Positions 61,301 through 64,000 of a DNA stretch of 64,000 nucleotides are shown piece after piece. The notes below the pieces were generated by a model, which was not told the DNA's origin, did not search any database, and worked only from the letters and a program-made list of their open reading frames with translations. Origin of the DNA: Bisporella sp. PMI_857 (Eukaryota > Ascomycota > Leotiomycetes > Helotiales > Helotiaceae); contig JAJSPD010000057.1 of the NCBI GenBank assembly GCA_021307315.1, positions 186,001 to 250,000 on the forward strand, written 5' to 3'. Position 1 is the first letter of the stretch, and each line of letters starts with the position of its first letter. The translations under genes and the position numbers were made by a program.

Positions 61301-61595
61301 AAGAACAAAATTTTGGGAAGCAGAAGCGTGCTTAAGTAGTCGAGAAAAAAAAACGCTCAGACCAGCGCTAATCCGAATAGGCTAGTTCCTTTTTTCAGGC
61401 TGCCAGGCGCCAGGCATCAGTCGGTGCCTGGAGCCTCAGGCCGTAGATAGGACTTATGTAATCAGCCCAGGGGACACGATGCGTAAGTCTCCACAGAAAG
61501 TAGTGATATTCCTCTGTCCAGATCCTTCAAGTTTAGACATTCAACTCCTGTTCTGTTGCGCCGTAGGCGCTCTATCAGTTTACACAAACATCAAC
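58364..61595. other. Long intergenic region, nothing supported
   Basis: 3.2 kb between divergent genes. It includes the beta-glucosidase promoter and the Mrl1 promoter. Frames at 60776-61015 (minus) and 60876-61229 (plus) overlap each other and have no recognisable domain. Poly-A and poly-G runs occur (about 59940-59952 and 61345-61353). No transposon signature seen. Confidence 0.5.
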
Positions 61596-62986
61596 ATGTT
61601 TTTCCGGACCATCCCTAGCTCCCTCCTCCTTGCACTAGCATTTCAAAGCCAGGTATATGCTGCGGAGGAGAGGGAGGAGCCTGTGGACCCATGTACTATT
61701 GCTTCCTCAAGCGGCACTTTCTACGACTTGAGACCTCTTTCAATACTGCCTCCACCGGACGACAAAAAGCCAGGCAAGGATGATAAAACGGAAAGCTGGC
61801 ATGCGCAAGGGTATGACTACAAGGCCAACTTCACGTTGAATGTGTGTGCGCCAGTTATAGAGGGGCTAGAGAACGTCGTTGGAATTGATAGTGAACATCG
61901 GGAAAATGTCAGCGCTTTTTATGATTATGGGGATGAAACATATTCTTTGGGGTATGAAGTCATATCGCAGGACAGACAGCAGCCATACTGACAGGATTAG
62001 ACAATTATCAATGAACTTGACACAGCGAGGACGACGGATCGTACTCCAATATACACATGGCTCGCCATGTGGGAAAGAAGAGAAGAGCCGAATGGCTCGA
62101 GGAGGAGATAGCCGGACATGGGATGATGACTACGCAGATATAGAAACCGAGGCATATAACAAGGAGGGAAGCCGCAGAAAATCTGCTCTGATATCCTTCC
62201 ACTGCGACAAAGATCCTCTCGCTACCACAGCCTCTGCAACCTTCGTTGGAGTTGACCCCGATGAGTGCTCATACTCCTTCGAGATCCTCTCAGCAGCAGC
62301 TTGTCCTGCCGCCCAACCGGCGAAACAGGGAGTCGGCCCAGCAGCAGTGTTCACAATCATTGGACTTATTGCGATACTTGTATACTTCCTTGGTGGTGTG
62401 TTCTATCAACGAAATGTGGCTCATGCTCGAGGGTGGAGACAATTGCCGAATTACAGCACGTGGGCTGGGATAGGAGGTTTTATCAAGGCAAGTGGACGAT
62501 ATTGTGTTCAGCAGTCAGTATATAGGATTTTTCCACGGGTGACCTCAGTCCGTGAGGGGCTATTACCTACTATGGAAGTGAAGACGTCACTTCTGCAGCC
62601 CCAGCAGGCGCACAAGTCGAGGCTGTCCTGGGAGGCTGCACATCTCTCATAGCTCTTTTTTGGCCGTCAGGTCTCAGACGCATAGGGCTAGAGGACAGGA
62701 GCTGCTCCCCCTAATTTTTTAATTATTTTTTGTAAGGGGATCATAGAACAGCATGGTATCTATTGCTGTCAAAGCTTAATGTTGTCTACAAATGTTGGTT
62801 TTGCACATGCTGACCTACTATGCTTAGGACTTCTTCATCATTGCAACATCATCTTGCGCTCGATTCCTGCCAAGTAGAAGGGGTTATAGCCAGCTCTCTG
62901 TTTCAGCCAATGGTCACGGGAGAGGAAGGACTCACGATGACGAGAATCGCTTGATAGATCAATTGGATGAGGAGTGGGATGATTAA
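61596..62986 (+). CDS. MRL1: Mannose-6-phosphate receptor-like sorting protein (Mrl1)
   Basis: A type I membrane protein of the Golgi/endosome route, related to cation-independent M6P receptors and involved in vacuolar hydrolase sorting. Exons 61596-61951, 61995-62487 and 62828-62986 give 335 residues. The ATG at 61596 is preferred over an upstream in-frame one because it begins a clear signal peptide (MFFRTIPSSLLLALAFQS). The MRH domain follows with paired Cys: PCTIASSSGTFYDL, NFTLNVCAPV, GSPCGKE, FHCDKDPLA and DPDECSYSFE. The membrane helix is at about residues 233-256 (VFTIIGLIAILVYFLGG). The cytosolic tail contains RGWRQLPNYSTWAGIGGFIK. The last exon (DFFIIATSSCARFLP to LIDQLDEEWDD) is the conserved end. 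It is reached through a 340-base GC-AG intron. Reading on without splicing gives an unrelated 55-residue tail ending at 62652. Confidence 0.9.
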
Positions 62987-63290
62987 GACGACATGCCAAC
63001 ATATTGTACAGGCGTTTAGGATAGAGGGTCAAGGGAAAAGGGAACAACGGCGCCTTCATTATATTTTATTGTACAACCAGAGGGAACGGATCTATGACGA
63101 CGTCGAAATGTACTATTGCTCTACATATATTATCGGACGGCTTGCATGCTGTGCTAGTAGATTTGGAGTAAATAATTTTGGGGAACTGTTTTTGTTCTCG
63201 ATTGCCATTGACCACTGCGGTTTACCAAGTGTGAATTATCGCTATTGTCCACAGGACTGAAGTATACTTGGTTTTCATTCACATCTAAAA
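62987..63290. other. Convergent 3' flanks
   Basis: About 300 AT-rich bases between the stop codons of Mrl1 (plus) and the photolyase/cryptochrome gene (minus). Nothing else recognised. Confidence 0.5.
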
Positions 63291-64000
63291 CTATTTCTTG
63301 GTTTTCTTCACATGACCATCTAGTGTCACCTGTTTCTTCCTCTTCGCTGCCGCCGTGTCTCTTGCTTTTGTCTCTTCGCCGTCCTCTATCGCACCGCCCT
63401 GGATCTCCTCAGTGGCACCATCGTTTGAGCTTCCTCCCCAAAGGCCAGCTTTCACTTTCCTGTTCTCTGAACTCTCCTTCATCGCGTCCTCAAAATTCTT
63501 CCCTTCCGTAGACCCCTCCGCATCATCAGGAAACAACGTTCTCCACGTCCCATCAATAACCTTTGGATTGTTCCCATACAATTTCGCCTCATACGCCTTC
63601 TTCATCCCATCCAAACACACTGCCCTCCTCTCCACAAAATCAAACATGGGTTTCGGATACGCCCCCTTCTCTCCCTCCTCCCCATTACCTTGGATCGTCA
63701 CACCCGCCTTCTTCTGATCCTGAATCGGCGCCTTCCACGGCTCGTAAATATACTTCTTATCCAGATCCTTCAACTCAGAGACGTATCTACGGATGAAAGC
63801 GCCTTCTTTATCCCATCTCTGCGGGAAAGCTATTGGCGAGTAGCAGCGGTAGAATTGCGAAAAGAACGCTGTGCAGGAGAGCCATTGCCAATTCCCTGCG
63901 TTGCATGCTGCCTCGTGGTCGATGAGCCACTCCTCGAAGACCTCGGCGCCGCGCTCCCAGGAGATATAGCAGCCTCCTCTCGTCAAGAAGCATGCTACTG
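63291..64000 (-). CDS. (6-4) photolyase / cryptochrome, C-terminal part (gene cut by window end)
   Basis: The frame is open to the right edge, so the 5' part (antenna and most of the FAD domain) lies outside. What is seen is the FAD-binding helical domain of the (6-4) photolyase/animal-type cryptochrome group. It starts at VACFLTRGGCYISWERGAEV and continues HEAACNAGNWQWLSCTAFF, FYRCYSPIAFPQRWD, IRRYVSELKDLDKKYIYEPW, YPKPMFDFVERRAVCLDGMK. In this group the Trp-rich GNWQWLS segment contributes to FAD photoreduction. The tail after WRTLFPDD is about 80 residues, Lys/Glu-rich, ending RKKQVTLDGHVKKTKK, probably nuclear-targeting. No intron is needed in this part. Repair enzyme and blue-light regulator cannot be told apart here. 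Confidence 0.92.
   Translation of the reverse strand, partial: VACFLTRGGCYISWERGAEVFEEWLIDHEAACNAGNWQWLSCTAFFSQFYRCYSPIAFPQRWDKEGAFIRRYVSELKDLDKKYIYEPWKAPIQDQKKAGVTIQGNGEEGEKGAYPKPMFDFVERRAVCLDGMKKAYEAKLYGNNPKVIDGTWRTLFPDDAEGSTEGKNFEDAMKESSENRKVKAGLWGGSSNDGATEEIQGGAIEDGEETKARDTAAAKRKKQVTLDGHVKKTKK

Noticed and set aside
62488..62655. Unspliced 55-residue tail of Mrl1 as the main C-terminus
   Set aside because: The conserved family tail is found downstream in frame after a GC-AG intron, so the read-through is more likely intron.
1..64000. CRISPR arrays, rRNA genes, complete transposons with terminal repeats
   Set aside because: None seen. CRISPR is not expected in a fungal nuclear genome, and no long direct or inverted repeats bounding an open frame were found by eye.

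Overview
The window is nuclear DNA from a filamentous ascomycete (Pezizomycotina). The genes carry many short spliceosomal introns (mostly about 45-75 bases, GT/GC...AG, CTAAC/CTGAC-like branch points). The proteins are typical fungal housekeeping proteins (Kap104, Apc4, delta-COP, Frs1, Tpd3, Mrl1) and there are no operons. A class such as Leotiomycetes is possible, but I cannot fix it from the sequence. All exon coordinates below were worked out by hand from splice signals, reading-frame continuity and family resemblance.

Left arm (1-7.7 kb): gene-poor, with a GAGT microsatellite, a 14-base palindrome and one decayed reading frame. 7.7-16.7 kb: transportin Kap104 (-), a small proteasome assembly chaperone 4-like protein (-), a homoserine acetyltransferase-like alpha/beta hydrolase (-) and a flavin-reductase-like protein (+). 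16.7-28.3 kb is the accessory part: a 4-kb stretch with a 20-base tandem repeat and a frameshifted relic, a previously easy-to-miss 100-residue single-pass membrane protein (+), an APH-type kinase (-), a DUF2235 hydrolase with an arginine-rich tail (+) and an amino-acid/choline-type permease pseudogene (-).

28.7-50.8 kb is a dense housekeeping block: Apc4 (-), delta-COP Ret2 (-), a large acidic nuclear-type protein (+), a NIPA-type magnesium transporter (+), ribosomal protein uS3 (-), a myotubularin phosphatase with an apparent one-base frameshift (+), Phe-tRNA synthetase beta Frs1 (-), PP2A scaffold Tpd3 (+) and the lysine methyltransferase Efm4 (+). Divergent pairs (Ret2/acidic protein, uS3/myotubularin, Frs1/Tpd3) share intergenic promoters of about 430-780 bases.

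Right arm (50.8-64 kb): a decayed gene, a 13-exon GH3 beta-glucosidase (-), a 3.2-kb empty stretch, the mannose-6-phosphate-receptor-like Mrl1 (+), and the 3' part of a (6-4) photolyase/cryptochrome (-) that runs off the window.

The genes do not form one pathway. I found no convincing new multi-gene system. The most notable items are gene-structure oddities (an ATG-only first exon, micro-exons, three GC-AG introns), two conserved-looking proteins of unknown function, and several decayed genes with mutations compatible with RIP.
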